Positions 1-9,406 of a stretch of 64,000 nucleotides of DNA are shown here, one piece after another. The translations under genes and the position numbers were made by a program. The notes beneath the pieces were generated by a model. It had not been told where the DNA came from and made no database searches. It was given only the letters and a program-made list of their open reading frames with translations. This DNA comes from Nitrosopumilus sp. b3. GTDB taxonomy: Archaea > Thermoproteota > Nitrososphaeria > Nitrososphaerales > Nitrosopumilaceae. The stretch spans positions 177,873 through 241,872 of the forward strand of contig NZ_MU078696.1 in assembly GCF_014078525.1 (NCBI RefSeq), in the 5' to 3' direction. Every line of letters starts with the position of its first letter. Positions within the stretch are counted from its first letter, which is position 1.

Positions 1-591
1 ATCTCCTTCAGAATAATCATAAATTGCCTTGAGTCCTTTTTTATCAAATTTGACTTTCTCTTTTTTTGCAATCTCTTCTAATCTTTTGATAAGATCCTCT
101 TCAGGAATTGTTGTAAACTTGAAGGTAGCACATCTACTTTGAATTGGATCGATGATTTTTGATATGTTGTTTGCAATGAAAATAAATCTACAATATTTTG
201 CAGTGTCTTCTATAATTCTTCTAAGTGCTGTTTGAGCATCTGCAGTCATCTCATCTGCTTCATCTAAAATTATTATCTTGAATGGAACTTCTCCCATTCC
301 AGCAAATCTTGAAAATTTCTTTACTTTCTCTCTAACCATACCGATTCCTCTCTCATCAGATGCGTTTAGCTCTAACGTGTAATCTTTGAAATTTTCTCCC
401 AAAATTTGGTTTGCGATACATAATGCAGCAGTTGTCTTTCCAACTCCAGCAGAACCTGAAAACATCAGATGTGGCATATCAGTTGGATCTTTGATTAATG
501 CCTCCAAACTACCAATAATTTCAGTTTGATTTACAATTTCTGATAGTTTTGTTGGCCTATACTTTTCAACCCACATTCCACTATCCAACAT
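1..591 (-). CDS. rfcS: Replication factor C small subunit, 3' end outside window
   Basis: Small subunit of the clamp loader that places the PCNA ring on primed DNA. Reading the minus strand from ATG at 591 gives an open frame that runs off the window edge, so only the N-terminal ~197 residues are present. It starts with the family hallmark WVEKYRP, followed by a Walker A site (GSAGVGKT), the RFC box around LNASDERG, a Walker B DEAD motif and the SRC sensor motif (QSRC). All are typical of archaeal RfcS. It diverges from the gins23-mcm-hel308 operon, and the large subunit lies about 23 kb away. Identity is certain, but the C-terminal collar domain cannot be seen. Confidence 0.97.
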   Translation of the reverse strand, partial: MLDSGMWVEKYRPTKLSEIVNQTEIIGSLEALIKDPTDMPHLMFSGSAGVGKTTAALCIANQILGENFKDYTLELNASDERGIGMVREKVKKFSRFAGMGEVPFKIIILDEADEMTADAQTALRRIIEDTAKYCRFIFIANNISKIIDPIQSRCATFKFTTIPEEDLIKRLEEIAKKEKVKFDKKGLKAIYDYSEGD

Positions 592-681
592 GAGTCCTAA
601 GGGCTAATCCCCATTAATAAATCCGAATTGGTTATAGTATCATACCATATCTTAAAATCAAAATCTGGTCAATTCTCTTGC

Positions 682-778
682 GATCAGCCTGAAATTAATT
701 AGGATCAATTGATCTCACCAAATTGTTAACAGAATTGATCGATCCGATACTTGAGGATCTAAAAGAGGATAAGTGATC
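682..778. promoter_or_regulatory. Cluster of seven GATC sites between rfcS and gins23
   Basis: The 191 bp between the divergent rfcS and gins23 starts hold GATC at 682, 703, 711, 737, 741, 756 and 775. The pair at 703-714 forms a perfect 12-bp palindrome (GATCAATTGATC), and 737-744 is GATCGATC. In DNA of this composition fewer than one site would be expected. The cluster ends a few bases before the gins23 start. Its role is unknown. A methylation-sensitive or protein-bound control element for replication genes is an inference. Confidence 0.6.
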
Positions 779-782
779 TCGC

Positions 783-1313
783 ATGGAAATTGATAAAGTT
801 GAAAAAGTTCATTCTATTGGATACCGCCTAAAGGATGCTAAATTTACAGTAAATCAGGATTTTAAGTTTAATGTTACTGGAGTAAAAATTGAAGCAACTC
901 AGGGTGATACAAACAATATCCCTCAGTGGGTTGGAAAGATTCTATCTGACAATAATTTGGGAGTATTAGATTCTCCTGATATGATTACTGAATTAAAACA
1001 AGCACTATCAAAAGAAAAGATGGTTGGAGAATATCAAATATCAACACTTGATCCGCACTTTTACATTAAATTAAGAGAATCATTGAAAGAATTGAATCGT
1101 GATGATTTTGATAAAGTTGAAAGTATGATGCTTGAATTATTTAGAATGCGAAGAGGTAAACTCGTAAAGATGGCAGACTCTATCAAACTTAATTCTGAAT
1201 TATACAACAAACTTACCGTTGAAGAAAATATTTTCTACAAAACTATCTATGATAACAGCAAAGAATTTGAAAAACAAATAACAGGAGGCATAAATGAGCA
1301 CCAAACAAACTAG
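783..1313 (+). CDS. gins23: GINS complex subunit, Gins23 (Psf2/Psf3-like)
   Basis: GINS subunit of the archaeal CMG-like replicative helicase. The 176-residue protein has the B-A domain order of the Psf2/Psf3 branch: a short beta domain first (about residues 15-60, ending in the Psf2-like IPQWVGKIL), then the helical domain. The helical part carries the pattern L-x-P-x-F-Y-x-x-L near residue 97, then M-x-x-L-x-x-x-R-x-x-K-L and ADS near 120-140. These line up well with eukaryotic Psf2. It is the first gene of an operon: its 3' end overlaps mcm by 20 bp, so the two helicase components are translationally coupled. Calling it Gins23 rather than Gins51 rests on domain order read by eye. Confidence 0.85.
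   Translation: MEIDKVEKVHSIGYRLKDAKFTVNQDFKFNVTGVKIEATQGDTNNIPQWVGKILSDNNLGVLDSPDMITELKQALSKEKMVGEYQISTLDPHFYIKLRESLKELNRDDFDKVESMMLELFRMRRGKLVKMADSIKLNSELYNKLTVEENIFYKTIYDNSKEFEKQITGGINEHQTN
1283..1288 (+). promoter_or_regulatory. Ribosome binding site of mcm
   Basis: AGGAGG lies five bases before the mcm ATG and inside the 3' end of gins23. It supports the chosen mcm start and shows that this internal operon gene uses Shine-Dalgarno initiation. Confidence 0.8.
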
Positions 1314-3381
1314 TACTTTTACTGATTCTGCTTTATCTGATAAAGTAAAAGAATTTCTAACTAGATTCAAAGACAAGAATGGTGTCTACAAGTACGTAGA
1401 CGCAATTGATGAGATGATGCCAAAGAATACCAAATACATCATCGTAGATTATAATGATTTGGTAGTAGAACCACAAATCGAAGTAATTTTCTCTTCAAAC
1501 CCTGATAGGATATTTGATGCATTTTCTAGAGCCATCAAAGAAGCTCTACAAACAAGATTTCCTGATTATGCTGAAAAAATCAAAGATGAAGTTCGTGTAA
1601 GATTAATTAATTTTCCATTAGAACGAAGTTTGAGACAAATCAATGCTGAGACAATTGGACATATCACTAGTGTTTCCGGAATGGTAGTTAGAGCATCTGA
1701 AGTAAAACCACTAGCAAAAGAATTAGTCTTTGTATGTCCTGATGAACATACTACCAAAGTAATTCAACTAAAAGGCATGGATGTAAAAATTCCAGTTGTA
1801 TGTGATAACCCAAATTGTAAACAACGTGACTTTGAATTAAAACCTGAAGCAAGTAAGTTTATTGATTTTCAAATTCTTAGATTGCAAGAACTTCCTGAAG
1901 ATTTACCTCCAGGACAACTTCCTCACTATATTGATGTCACAATTAGGCAGGATTTAGTAGATAATTCGAGGCCTGGTGATAGAATTATTCTTACAGGTGT
2001 TGTGAGAGTAGAGCAAGAATCAGTAGCAGGAATTCAGAGGGGTCATAGTGGATTATATCGATTAAGAATTGAAGGAAATAATATTGAATTTTTGAGTGGA
2101 CGTGGTTCCAAAACTGATAGAAAAATTGGAAGAGAAGAAATTTCACCTGAAGAAGAAAAACTGATCAAATCTCTTGGTCAGAGCTCTGATGTATATCAAA
2201 GACTGATTGATTCATTTGCACCACACATTCAAGGACAAGCCTTAATCAAAGAAGCCATTTTGTTACTAATTGTAGGTTCTAATCAGAGATTACTTGGTGA
2301 TGGAAGTAAGATTAGGGGAGACATTAACGTATTTCTAGTTGGAGATCCTGGTACTGCAAAAAGTGAGATGCTAAAATTCTGTGCAAGAATTGCACCTAGA
2401 GGTTTGTATACTTCTGGTAGAGGTTCAACTGCTGCAGGACTTACAGCTGCTGTAGTACGTGATAAAACAGGAATTATGATGTTGGAAGCTGGTGCAGTAG
2501 TGCTTGGTGATCAAGGTCTTGTAAGTATAGACGAATTTGACAAGATGAAACCTGAAGATAGAAGTGCCCTGCACGAAGTCATGGAGCAGCAATCAGCAAG
2601 CATTGCAAAGGGAGGTATAGTTGCTACACTAAATGCTAGAACTTCAATTTTAGCAGCTGCAAACCCAATGTATGGAAAATATGATCCATTCAAAAATATC
2701 ACAGAAAATGTAAACTTGCCAATTCCATTACTTACTAGATTTGACTTGATCTTTGTTGTACGAGATATTCCAACCAAAGAAAGAGATGAAAAGATTGCAA
2801 GACACATTATTCAAAGAAACACAACACAGGGAACCGATAAAAAATCTGTTATTGAAGTTGATTTACTTACAAAATATCTATCATATGCAAAACGTGGAAT
2901 TCCTGAATTAACAAAAGAAGCAGAAGAGAAAATTCTATCATACTATCTCCAGATGAGAAATGTAGAGTCTGAAGAAATGATTACTGTAACTCCAAGGCAG
3001 TTAGAAGGAATTATTCGACTCTCTACTGCTAGAGCAAGACTACTCATGAAAGATAAGGTAGAAGAAGAAGATGCTGAGCGTGCAATCTTCCTAATTCAGA
3101 GCATGCTTCAAGATGCAGGAGTTGATGTCAATACTGGAAAGGTCGATCTTGGTGTCTTACAAGGAAAGCCAAGAAGTGAGGTCTCAAAGATGCAACTATT
3201 CATGGATGTGCTAAAAAGTCTAGAAGGTGACAATAAAGTTCCAGTAGAAGAAAGAACATTTGTTCAAGAACTTGAAAAGAGCGAAAAATTCACTGAAGAG
3301 GAAGCAAGAAACTATATTCGAAGAATGCTCAGAGAAGCATCTATTTATGAATCAAAACCCGGTCACTATAACCGAGTATGA
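1294..3381 (+). CDS. mcm: Replicative DNA helicase MCM
   Basis: The hexameric replicative helicase, 695 residues, a usual archaeal MCM length. It has an N-terminal domain with a zinc-binding module (Cys at about 148, then CDNPNC near 175), an AAA+ core with Walker A GDPGTAKS at 350-357, Walker B/MCM motif IDEFDKM near 411, the arginine-finger segment LTRFD near 483, and a C-terminal winged helix. It overlaps gins23 by 20 bp and hel308 by the ATGA tetranucleotide, so all three are probably one transcript. No key residue is missing. Confidence 0.99.
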   Translation: MSTKQTSTFTDSALSDKVKEFLTRFKDKNGVYKYVDAIDEMMPKNTKYIIVDYNDLVVEPQIEVIFSSNPDRIFDAFSRAIKEALQTRFPDYAEKIKDEVRVRLINFPLERSLRQINAETIGHITSVSGMVVRASEVKPLAKELVFVCPDEHTTKVIQLKGMDVKIPVVCDNPNCKQRDFELKPEASKFIDFQILRLQELPEDLPPGQLPHYIDVTIRQDLVDNSRPGDRIILTGVVRVEQESVAGIQRGHSGLYRLRIEGNNIEFLSGRGSKTDRKIGREEISPEEEKLIKSLGQSSDVYQRLIDSFAPHIQGQALIKEAILLLIVGSNQRLLGDGSKIRGDINVFLVGDPGTAKSEMLKFCARIAPRGLYTSGRGSTAAGLTAAVVRDKTGIMMLEAGAVVLGDQGLVSIDEFDKMKPEDRSALHEVMEQQSASIAKGGIVATLNARTSILAAANPMYGKYDPFKNITENVNLPIPLLTRFDLIFVVRDIPTKERDEKIARHIIQRNTTQGTDKKSVIEVDLLTKYLSYAKRGIPELTKEAEEKILSYYLQMRNVESEEMITVTPRQLEGIIRLSTARARLLMKDKVEEEDAERAIFLIQSMLQDAGVDVNTGKVDLGVLQGKPRSEVSKMQLFMDVLKSLEGDNKVPVEERTFVQELEKSEKFTEEEARNYIRRMLREASIYESKPGHYNRV

Positions 3382-5504
3382 AAATTGAAAAATTAGATCT
3401 TCCAAAATCAGCAATTGATTTTTTACAATCACAAGGTTTTGAAAAATTATACCCTCCACAAGCTGACAGTGTAAAGTCTGGATTGTTAGATGGTAAAAGT
3501 ATTCTAGTATCTGCTCCGACTGCAAGTGGAAAGACTCTGATTGCAATGCTTGCAATGATTAGTTATCTTTCAAAAAATGGTGGAAAGGTAGTTTATCTTA
3601 GTCCATTACGAGCACTTGCTGCTGAAAAGTTTTCTGAATTTAAAAAATTAGAAAAAGTATCATTAGGTAAAAAAATCAAAGTTGGAATCTCTACTGGTGA
3701 CTTTGAAAATATTGAAAAAAATCTAGAGAAAAGTAACGTATTGATTCTAACAAATGAAAAGATGGATTCGATTATTAGACATGGTATAGAATGGGTTGAA
3801 GAAATTGGTCTAGTAATTTCAGATGAAGTACATTTGATAGGAGATGAAAGCAGAGGTCCAACGCTTGAAATGATTTTGACTCAGCTAAAACTTTTGGAGA
3901 CAAAACCCCAACTTGTAGGTCTTAGTGCTACAATTACAAATTCTGACGAGATTGCAGATTGGCTAAATTGTAAACTAGTAAAAAATGACTGGAGACCAGT
4001 ACCTCTCTCTGAAGGTGTATGTGATGGAGGAGAGGTTACTATGAGTGATGGTAAAACCTTTCAAGTTGACCGTAGTCTACGTGGAACTCCTATTGATTTA
4101 GGCGTGCAATCAGTCCAACAAGGGGGTCAATCCCTAGTATTTGCCGAAACTAGAACTCGCTCAAAATCCTTAGCAACAAAGGCTGCTGATGCAATTTTTC
4201 AGATTTTAAAAAAAAATGAATTAAATGATTTAGAAAAAACATCAAAAAAAATTCTCTCTGAAAATGAACATACTGAATTAGTAAAAACTTTAGCAGTTCT
4301 TGTTAAAAAAGGAGTTGCATTTCATCATGCAGGCTTGAATCAAAAATGTAGAGAAATAATAGAGACTGAATTCCGTAAAGGAACAATCAAACTATTGTCA
4401 TCTACCCCAACTTTAGCTGCAGGGGTTAATCTTCCTGCAAGACGAGTTGTAATTTCAAATATTAATCGATATAATGCAAAGGTTGGAGCAAATAGACCAA
4501 TTAGCATCTTGGAGTACAAACAACTATGTGGTAGAGCTGGCAGGCCTCAATACGACGATTATGGTGAATCAATCATTGTTGGAAACGGAAACACTGAAGA
4601 TCTTATCGAATATTACATTAACGGAGAACCAGAACCAATTGTTTCAAAGATAACTGATGATAAATCTTTGAGAACCCATATTCTTAGTGTAATAGTAACG
4701 CATCCGGGAATTAAAAAAGAAGAAATTTTGGAATTCTTTTTGCAAACCTTGGGGGGATTGCAATCAAGAAAACCTACATTGAAATTTGCAATTGATATTT
4801 CTTTGCGCTTTCTTTCTAGCAAATATCTGATAATCAAAAAAGGAGAAAGATATGCAGCTACTGAATTTGGAAAAAAGACATCGATGTTGTATATTGATCC
4901 TTTAACTGCAACATATTTTAGAGATGCAATTGAAAATGTATCAAAAGAAAGAAATCATACTTTTGGATTTTTACATTTAATTTCAAATTGTAATGAATTT
5001 TTTCCAAAATTTTCACTACGACAAAAAGACTATGAATCAGCTAGTTTGATGATAGAAAATAATTCTTCAGAACTCCTAGAGCCAATTTCCGAATATGACT
5101 GTTCAAGAAGCCTTTTGGCCTTGCAGTCATGGATTACCGAGTCTTCAGAATTATCTCTCGCTGATAGCCTTGGAATAGAGTCTGGAGATATGCATAGAAT
5201 GGCTGAAAATGCTAATTGGCTTACATATTGCTTAAGAGAGATTTCAAAACACGTAGAGAGAGCTGATTTGCTTGATGAATTGGCTGATATACGAACAAGA
5301 ATTGTATATGGAATTCGGAGGGAATTACTTGATTTGGTTAAAGTTAAAGGAATTGGAAGGGTAAGAGCTAGAATTCTATACAAACATGGAATAAAGAATT
5401 TAGATGATTTGTCAAAAATTCCTGTGAATAAATTGGCAGAGATTGATAAAATTGGTTCAACCATTGCGGATAACATAAAGGCAGAGTTACGAAAGGTTAG
5501 ATAA
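3378..5504 (+). CDS. hel308: Ski2-family DNA helicase Hel308 (Hjm)
   Basis: A 3'-5' superfamily 2 helicase thought to act at stalled forks in archaea. The 708-residue protein has the Q motif (YPPQ, 25-28), Walker A APTASGKT (46-53), the DEVH box in SDEVHLIGD, motif VI QLCGRAGRPQYD and a C-terminal helix-hairpin-helix (VKGIGRVRARIL) typical of Hel308. The start overlaps the mcm stop (ATGA), which implies coupled translation with the replicative helicase. Length and motif set are complete. Confidence 0.97.
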   Translation: MKIEKLDLPKSAIDFLQSQGFEKLYPPQADSVKSGLLDGKSILVSAPTASGKTLIAMLAMISYLSKNGGKVVYLSPLRALAAEKFSEFKKLEKVSLGKKIKVGISTGDFENIEKNLEKSNVLILTNEKMDSIIRHGIEWVEEIGLVISDEVHLIGDESRGPTLEMILTQLKLLETKPQLVGLSATITNSDEIADWLNCKLVKNDWRPVPLSEGVCDGGEVTMSDGKTFQVDRSLRGTPIDLGVQSVQQGGQSLVFAETRTRSKSLATKAADAIFQILKKNELNDLEKTSKKILSENEHTELVKTLAVLVKKGVAFHHAGLNQKCREIIETEFRKGTIKLLSSTPTLAAGVNLPARRVVISNINRYNAKVGANRPISILEYKQLCGRAGRPQYDDYGESIIVGNGNTEDLIEYYINGEPEPIVSKITDDKSLRTHILSVIVTHPGIKKEEILEFFLQTLGGLQSRKPTLKFAIDISLRFLSSKYLIIKKGERYAATEFGKKTSMLYIDPLTATYFRDAIENVSKERNHTFGFLHLISNCNEFFPKFSLRQKDYESASLMIENNSSELLEPISEYDCSRSLLALQSWITESSELSLADSLGIESGDMHRMAENANWLTYCLREISKHVERADLLDELADIRTRIVYGIRRELLDLVKVKGIGRVRARILYKHGIKNLDDLSKIPVNKLAEIDKIGSTIADNIKAELRKVR

Positions 5505-6497
5505 TTGATTGAATTAATACTGCCAGCATCAGTCTCTTGTATTGTTGCATTTTTTGTAGTTTTTGTAACGACTCCTCCTTTAATTAAATTCCTTGAAAAA
5601 AGAAATTTTGCAGTAAAAGATGTTAATAAAAAAGAAGATGTAATGGTTGTAAGACCTGGAGGGATATCGATTATTGCAGGAATAATTGCGTCAGAAATTA
5701 TTCTTTATGCATTTTTACAACTAAATGAAATTCTTGCAATAATCATTACAACATTTGCAGCTTTTCTAATAGGATATGTAGATGACAGAAAAGTCATGGG
5801 TGGTTGGTTCAAACCTGTAGCACTTGCAATCGCTGCACTTCCAATCATTGCATTTGGTGTTTATGATACAGATCTTGCTTTTCCTATATTTGGTACAGTT
5901 CAAATTCCTGCATTATATCTTGGTTTGATTATTTTTATGATTCCAATTACTGGAAACACAATAAATTCAATTGATGTCCTAAATGGAGTTGCTAGTGGCT
6001 TTATGGTTATCGCAAGTTTTTCCTTGTCAGTATGCTTGTTTGTGATACAAAATTATGAAATTGCAATTATTAGTTTGCCATTAGGATTTGTTTCCTTGGC
6101 ATTTTACAAATACCATAAAGTACCAAGTAAAATATTTCCTGGAGATTCTGGCGCATTAACTTTGGGTGCAATGTATGGTGCAATTGCTATTGTAGGAGGA
6201 GTTGAAATTATAGCAGCTGTTGCACTATTGCCTGCTGTTATCAACTCGTTTTTGTTTCTTTCAAGCGTAAAACGAATAGTAGAACACAGACAAGTAAAGG
6301 GGAAACCTGTAGAGCATACCGATGATTTTAAACTAAAAGCAACTGATGACAAAACAGCTCCTGTAACTTTGGTCAGATTAATTCTTGCTGGAGGACCACT
6401 TACTGAAAAACAGGTTGGATTTGCAATATTCAGGCTAGCCATATTTTCAGGAATCTTGGCAATTATTACTGCATTTTTGATGGGAGTGTCCATATGA
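5505..6497 (+). CDS. Phosphoglycosyl transferase of glycosyltransferase family 4 (MraY/Alg7-like)
   Basis: Polytopic membrane enzyme (330 residues, about ten hydrophobic segments) of the family that moves a sugar-1-phosphate from a UDP-sugar to a polyprenyl phosphate. Family signatures are VDDRK near residue 92, the N-x-x-N-x-x-D-x-x-N-G segment near 151-160 and PGDSGAL near 211. In archaea such proteins start lipid-linked N-glycan assembly. The start is TTG at 5505, directly after the hel308 stop. A downstream convergent sugar-modification cluster fits a surface-glycan role. The exact sugar substrate cannot be read from sequence. Confidence 0.85.
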   Translation: MIELILPASVSCIVAFFVVFVTTPPLIKFLEKRNFAVKDVNKKEDVMVVRPGGISIIAGIIASEIILYAFLQLNEILAIIITTFAAFLIGYVDDRKVMGGWFKPVALAIAALPIIAFGVYDTDLAFPIFGTVQIPALYLGLIIFMIPITGNTINSIDVLNGVASGFMVIASFSLSVCLFVIQNYEIAIISLPLGFVSLAFYKYHKVPSKIFPGDSGALTLGAMYGAIAIVGGVEIIAAVALLPAVINSFLFLSSVKRIVEHRQVKGKPVEHTDDFKLKATDDKTAPVTLVRLILAGGPLTEKQVGFAIFRLAIFSGILAIITAFLMGVSI

Positions 6498-6724
6498 AAT
6501 CTGACTTGTATGGATTTTTGTTTGCAATGTGGATTTTGATTCTACTTGGTGGTGGAATTCTTGTTACAATTTTAGGACCAATCTCAATTTCTGGATTTGG
6601 TCAGTTAGATCTTTTCATTTCATCAATCATTAAAGCTATTATTGCTCTAGTACTTGTTGTAGTTTGGATTCTAATTTTGGCAAAATTAAAAAACTGGATT
6701 TTTAGAAAAGAAATTAAATCTTAA
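6494..6724 (+). CDS. Small two-helix membrane protein
   Basis: 76 residues with two strongly hydrophobic stretches (about 8-33 and 45-68) and a basic C-terminus ending in [11 protein letters not shown]. The start overlaps the stop of the phosphoglycosyl transferase by four bases (ATGA), so it is probably co-translated and may be a partner of that enzyme. The 3' end overlaps the convergent acetyltransferase gene by four bases. I do not recognise the family. Confidence 0.7.
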   Translation: MKSDLYGFLFAMWILILLGGGILVTILGPISISGFGQLDLFISSIIKAIIALVLVVVWILILAKLKNWIFRKEIKS

Positions 6725-7197
6725 TTTTCTTTCCACTCTCTCTGCTTCTTATCGTATTCTTCTCTACTATATCTAATGGTTGCAGGCGAACCAATCACAA
6801 CTGAGTTTTCAGGAACATCTCTAGTTACTACTGCCCCCATTGCAACAACACTATTTTTTCTTACAGTAACTCCTGCTTTGATTACTGCACGTGCACCAAT
6901 TATTACATTGTCTTCAATTATCACTCCTACCATTTTATCACACATTGGATATGGATCATTCGTTAGTGCAGCTGCAGGACCAATGAAAACATTCTTTCCA
7001 ATTCTAGACAATGGTGGAATGTATGCCTGCCCTTCTATCTTTGTATTCTCACCTATTTTTACATCATAATCAATGTGTGCAAGAGAACCTATCTTGACAT
7101 TATTGCCAATCTCTACATTATCTCCTACATATGAGAAATGCCATATCTGAACATTCTCACCAATTTTTGCCTTATCTGAAACAAAATTTGTAACCAT
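6721..7197 (-). CDS. Hexapeptide-repeat sugar N-acetyltransferase (WbpD/WlbB-like)
   Basis: 158-residue left-handed beta-helix acyltransferase. Repeats of the [IV]-G-x-x-x hexad run from about residue 10 to 140 ([35 protein letters not shown]), and the C-terminus has the usual IGSPATIR turn. The pattern resembles WbpD/WlbB acetyltransferases that acetylate a 3-amino sugar nucleotide. The gene lies in a minus-strand run with a Trm112-like protein and a Gfo/Idh dehydrogenase. This is the dehydrogenase/acetyltransferase pairing seen in diacetamido-uronic acid pathways, although no aminotransferase of that pathway (WbpE-like) is in the window. Confidence 0.85.
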   Translation of the reverse strand: MVTNFVSDKAKIGENVQIWHFSYVGDNVEIGNNVKIGSLAHIDYDVKIGENTKIEGQAYIPPLSRIGKNVFIGPAAALTNDPYPMCDKMVGVIIEDNVIIGARAVIKAGVTVRKNSVVAMGAVVTRDVPENSVVIGSPATIRYSREEYDKKQREWKEN

Positions 7198-7201
7198 TAT
7201 C

Positions 7202-7471
7202 TTACAAATGCCATGGATTTCCTTGTGTTATAATTTTTTCAGGTAATCTCTCTTTGTAATTTTGTAGAAAATTAATCTCTTGTTTTTTATCTCTTAATTC
7301 ATCAGGAAGCATTATTGGAATTCCCTCTATGATTGGATAAAATCTTGAACATTTTTTACAAAATAATGCCCCTTCTGAAACCACATCATCTTTTTCTTTG
7401 ATCTCAAATAATTCTAAAGGATGATTTTTATCAATTGGACATGCCAATATGTCCATCATTGTTTTATTCAT
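7202..7471 (-). CDS. Trm112-like small protein
   Basis: 89 residues of the Trm112 fold ([14 protein letters not shown], then [19 protein letters not shown]). Trm112 proteins activate methyltransferases by binding beside their SAM domain. Only three of the usual zinc cysteines are visible (11, 38, 41). The first pair is CPID rather than CPxC, so zinc binding may be lost, as in other archaeal members. It overlaps the upstream Gfo/Idh gene by four bases and sits five bases before the acetyltransferase. It therefore appears to belong to a sugar cluster and not to a methyltransferase operon. Confidence 0.85.
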   Translation of the reverse strand: MNKTMMDILACPIDKNHPLELFEIKEKDDVVSEGALFCKKCSRFYPIIEGIPIMLPDELRDKKQEINFLQNYKERLPEKIITQGNPWHL

Positions 7472-8403
7472 TTTAAATCCAGATAAATTGGAATTCCCTT
7501 TAAACTAGATAAAAGTGCCGCTTCTGCTATTTTTGTCACGTTTACTGCTTCTTGTGATTTTACAATGTGCTCATTTTTGCCTTCAATTGCTCCAAGGAAA
7601 CTCTTAATTTCTAAAAATAATGGCTCTTGTTTCTCATTTTGAATCGTTTCATTATCTTCATCTTTTTCTATTGTTATTTCTTGAGTAATAAAATCTGATG
7701 AGATGATTGCATCAGTACACACAGCATTAAATTTTCTTAGTTTTTTTGGAGTAATCCAATTTGATGAAATAATTGCAACCTTGTCATCTTTGTATCCTAA
7801 CATGATGCTTGCAAAATCTTCATGCTCATGTCTAATTTTACCTGCTCTTGCAAATACAACATGAGGCATGTCGTCAAATAACCAATTAGCAGTATCAATG
7901 TCATGAACTGATGTATCATAAATTATTCCTACATCTTTGATATGGAGAGGCATTCTATTTTCACGGTGAAATTCTAGCATTACTAAATCCCCAAATTTTT
8001 TTTCTTTGACATATTTTTTTACAACATCCACTGCTGGATTAAATCGTTCAATATACCCACATGTAAGAATCACTTTATTTTTTTCTGCAAGTTTTACAAG
8101 TACTTCTCCATCCTCAGATTTGTAGGTCATTGGTTTTTCAACAAATACATGTTTTTTTGCCTCTAACAATTTTTTTGCAATTTGTGTGTGTGTTGATGTA
8201 GGAGTTACAACAAATGCACCATCAAATTCTTCAGATTTTAGCAATTCATCTAATGAATCATAATAGTTGACAGAATATTTTTCTCCATACTCTTTGCTTT
8301 TTTTAAGATCCGCATCACATATTGCTGAAAGCACGCCCAATTGAGATAAAATTCTTGTGTGGTTTTTACCCCATCCTCCAGTTCCAATTTGAATAATTTT
8401 CAT
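7468..8403 (-). CDS. Gfo/Idh/MocA-family dehydrogenase (possible UDP-sugar 3-dehydrogenase)
   Basis: 311 residues. The N-terminal Rossmann fold begins IIQIGTGGWGKNH, and the family EKP motif is in HVFVEKPMTY near 94-96, with the active-site D-x-x-x-H region at YDTSVHDID. The closest biochemical analogy is WbpB/WlbA, which oxidises the 3-position of a UDP-HexNAc uronic acid. That reading depends on the adjacent WbpD-like acetyltransferase. It is the first gene of the three-gene minus-strand run and overlaps the Trm112-like gene. ilvE begins upstream and ends directly against it (8403/8404), so ilvE may lead the same transcript. Confidence 0.8.
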   Translation of the reverse strand: MKIIQIGTGGWGKNHTRILSQLGVLSAICDADLKKSKEYGEKYSVNYYDSLDELLKSEEFDGAFVVTPTSTHTQIAKKLLEAKKHVFVEKPMTYKSEDGEVLVKLAEKNKVILTCGYIERFNPAVDVVKKYVKEKKFGDLVMLEFHRENRMPLHIKDVGIIYDTSVHDIDTANWLFDDMPHVVFARAGKIRHEHEDFASIMLGYKDDKVAIISSNWITPKKLRKFNAVCTDAIISSDFITQEITIEKDEDNETIQNEKQEPLFLEIKSFLGAIEGKNEHIVKSQEAVNVTKIAEAALLSSLKGIPIYLDLK

Positions 8404-9321
8404 CTAATACACTTCCGTCAACCAATGCGCATAATCGATATTTTCGTTCATTACAATATCTGTATACTCTTGCATCATTTTCTTTGTGATGTTTCCTGGT
8501 TTACCATTTCCAATCTTTTTTGAATCCATTGATATAATTGGCGTAATCTCAGCTGCAGTACCTGTAAGAAAAATTTCTTCTGAAATAATTAACTCACTTC
8601 TACTAAGATCTCTCTCTACTACGTCCATATCCAAATCCTTTGCAATTTTTAATATTGCATCTCTGGTAATTCCTTCAAGTGCAGATGATGATAATGTTGG
8701 TGTTATCAATTGCCCCTCTCTAACAATAAAGATATTTTCCCCAGGTGCCTCACTTACATTTCCATTATGATCTAGTAAAATTGCCTCATCAAAACCATTT
8801 CTTTTTGCTTCCTGTGTTGCAATAATTGAATTGAGATAATTCCCACCCATTTTTGCTTGTGGAGGTGTAGACATGTCTGAGAATTTTCTCCAAGATACAA
8901 CTCCTGCGGTGATTCCATTTTTGTTAAATAAATCTCCGAAAGGAAATGTAAAAATTGCAACATTTGTTGGTGCCTTTTCAGTTACGTGTAGATTAATTCC
9001 ATAATCTCCTACAAAATAAAATGGTCTGATGTAACATGATTTTTTTATCTTATTTTTTCTACAAATTCCTATGATGGCGTTTGTGATTTCTTTGTCTGAG
9101 AAATTAAGTAAAATATTGTAAAATTGTCCCGATCTTCTAAACCGCTTGACATGCTCATCTAGTCTAAATATGAAAAGATTTTTTCCATTCCAGTATGCCC
9201 TAATTCCTTCAAAGATTGATGTCCCGTAATGAATTGCATGTGTCGTAATTGGAACTTGGGCTTTTTCTAAAATGACATACTTTCCATCAAACCAGACATA
9301 TTTTGAAAGTGGGAGTTTCAT
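8404..9321 (-). CDS. ilvE: Branched-chain amino acid aminotransferase
   Basis: PLP enzyme of fold type IV that performs the last transamination in Val, Leu and Ile synthesis. 305 residues, the usual length. The Schiff-base lysine lies in the KMGGNYL motif near residue 158. Other marks are the substrate loop YGTSIFEGIRAY near 33-43, the phosphate-binding GITRDAIL and the EIFLTGTAAEI strand near the C-terminus. The stop is directly next to the Gfo/Idh start, so co-transcription is likely. Confidence 0.96.
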   Translation of the reverse strand: MKLPLSKYVWFDGKYVILEKAQVPITTHAIHYGTSIFEGIRAYWNGKNLFIFRLDEHVKRFRRSGQFYNILLNFSDKEITNAIIGICRKNKIKKSCYIRPFYFVGDYGINLHVTEKAPTNVAIFTFPFGDLFNKNGITAGVVSWRKFSDMSTPPQAKMGGNYLNSIIATQEAKRNGFDEAILLDHNGNVSEAPGENIFIVREGQLITPTLSSSALEGITRDAILKIAKDLDMDVVERDLSRSELIISEEIFLTGTAAEITPIISMDSKKIGNGKPGNITKKMMQEYTDIVMNENIDYAHWLTEVY

Positions 9322-9406
9322 AGAAAAATTTTAGCAGTTGCGTATTAATCTATTTTCAATCTAATGAATCCACCATTTTGGTAATTGGAATGTACGGATT
9401 TCTTCT

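Noticed and set aside
682-778. GATC cluster as a replication origin
   Set aside because: No Orc1/Cdc6 gene, no origin recognition box repeats and no long AT-rich unwinding element are visible here. Kept only as a regulatory candidate.
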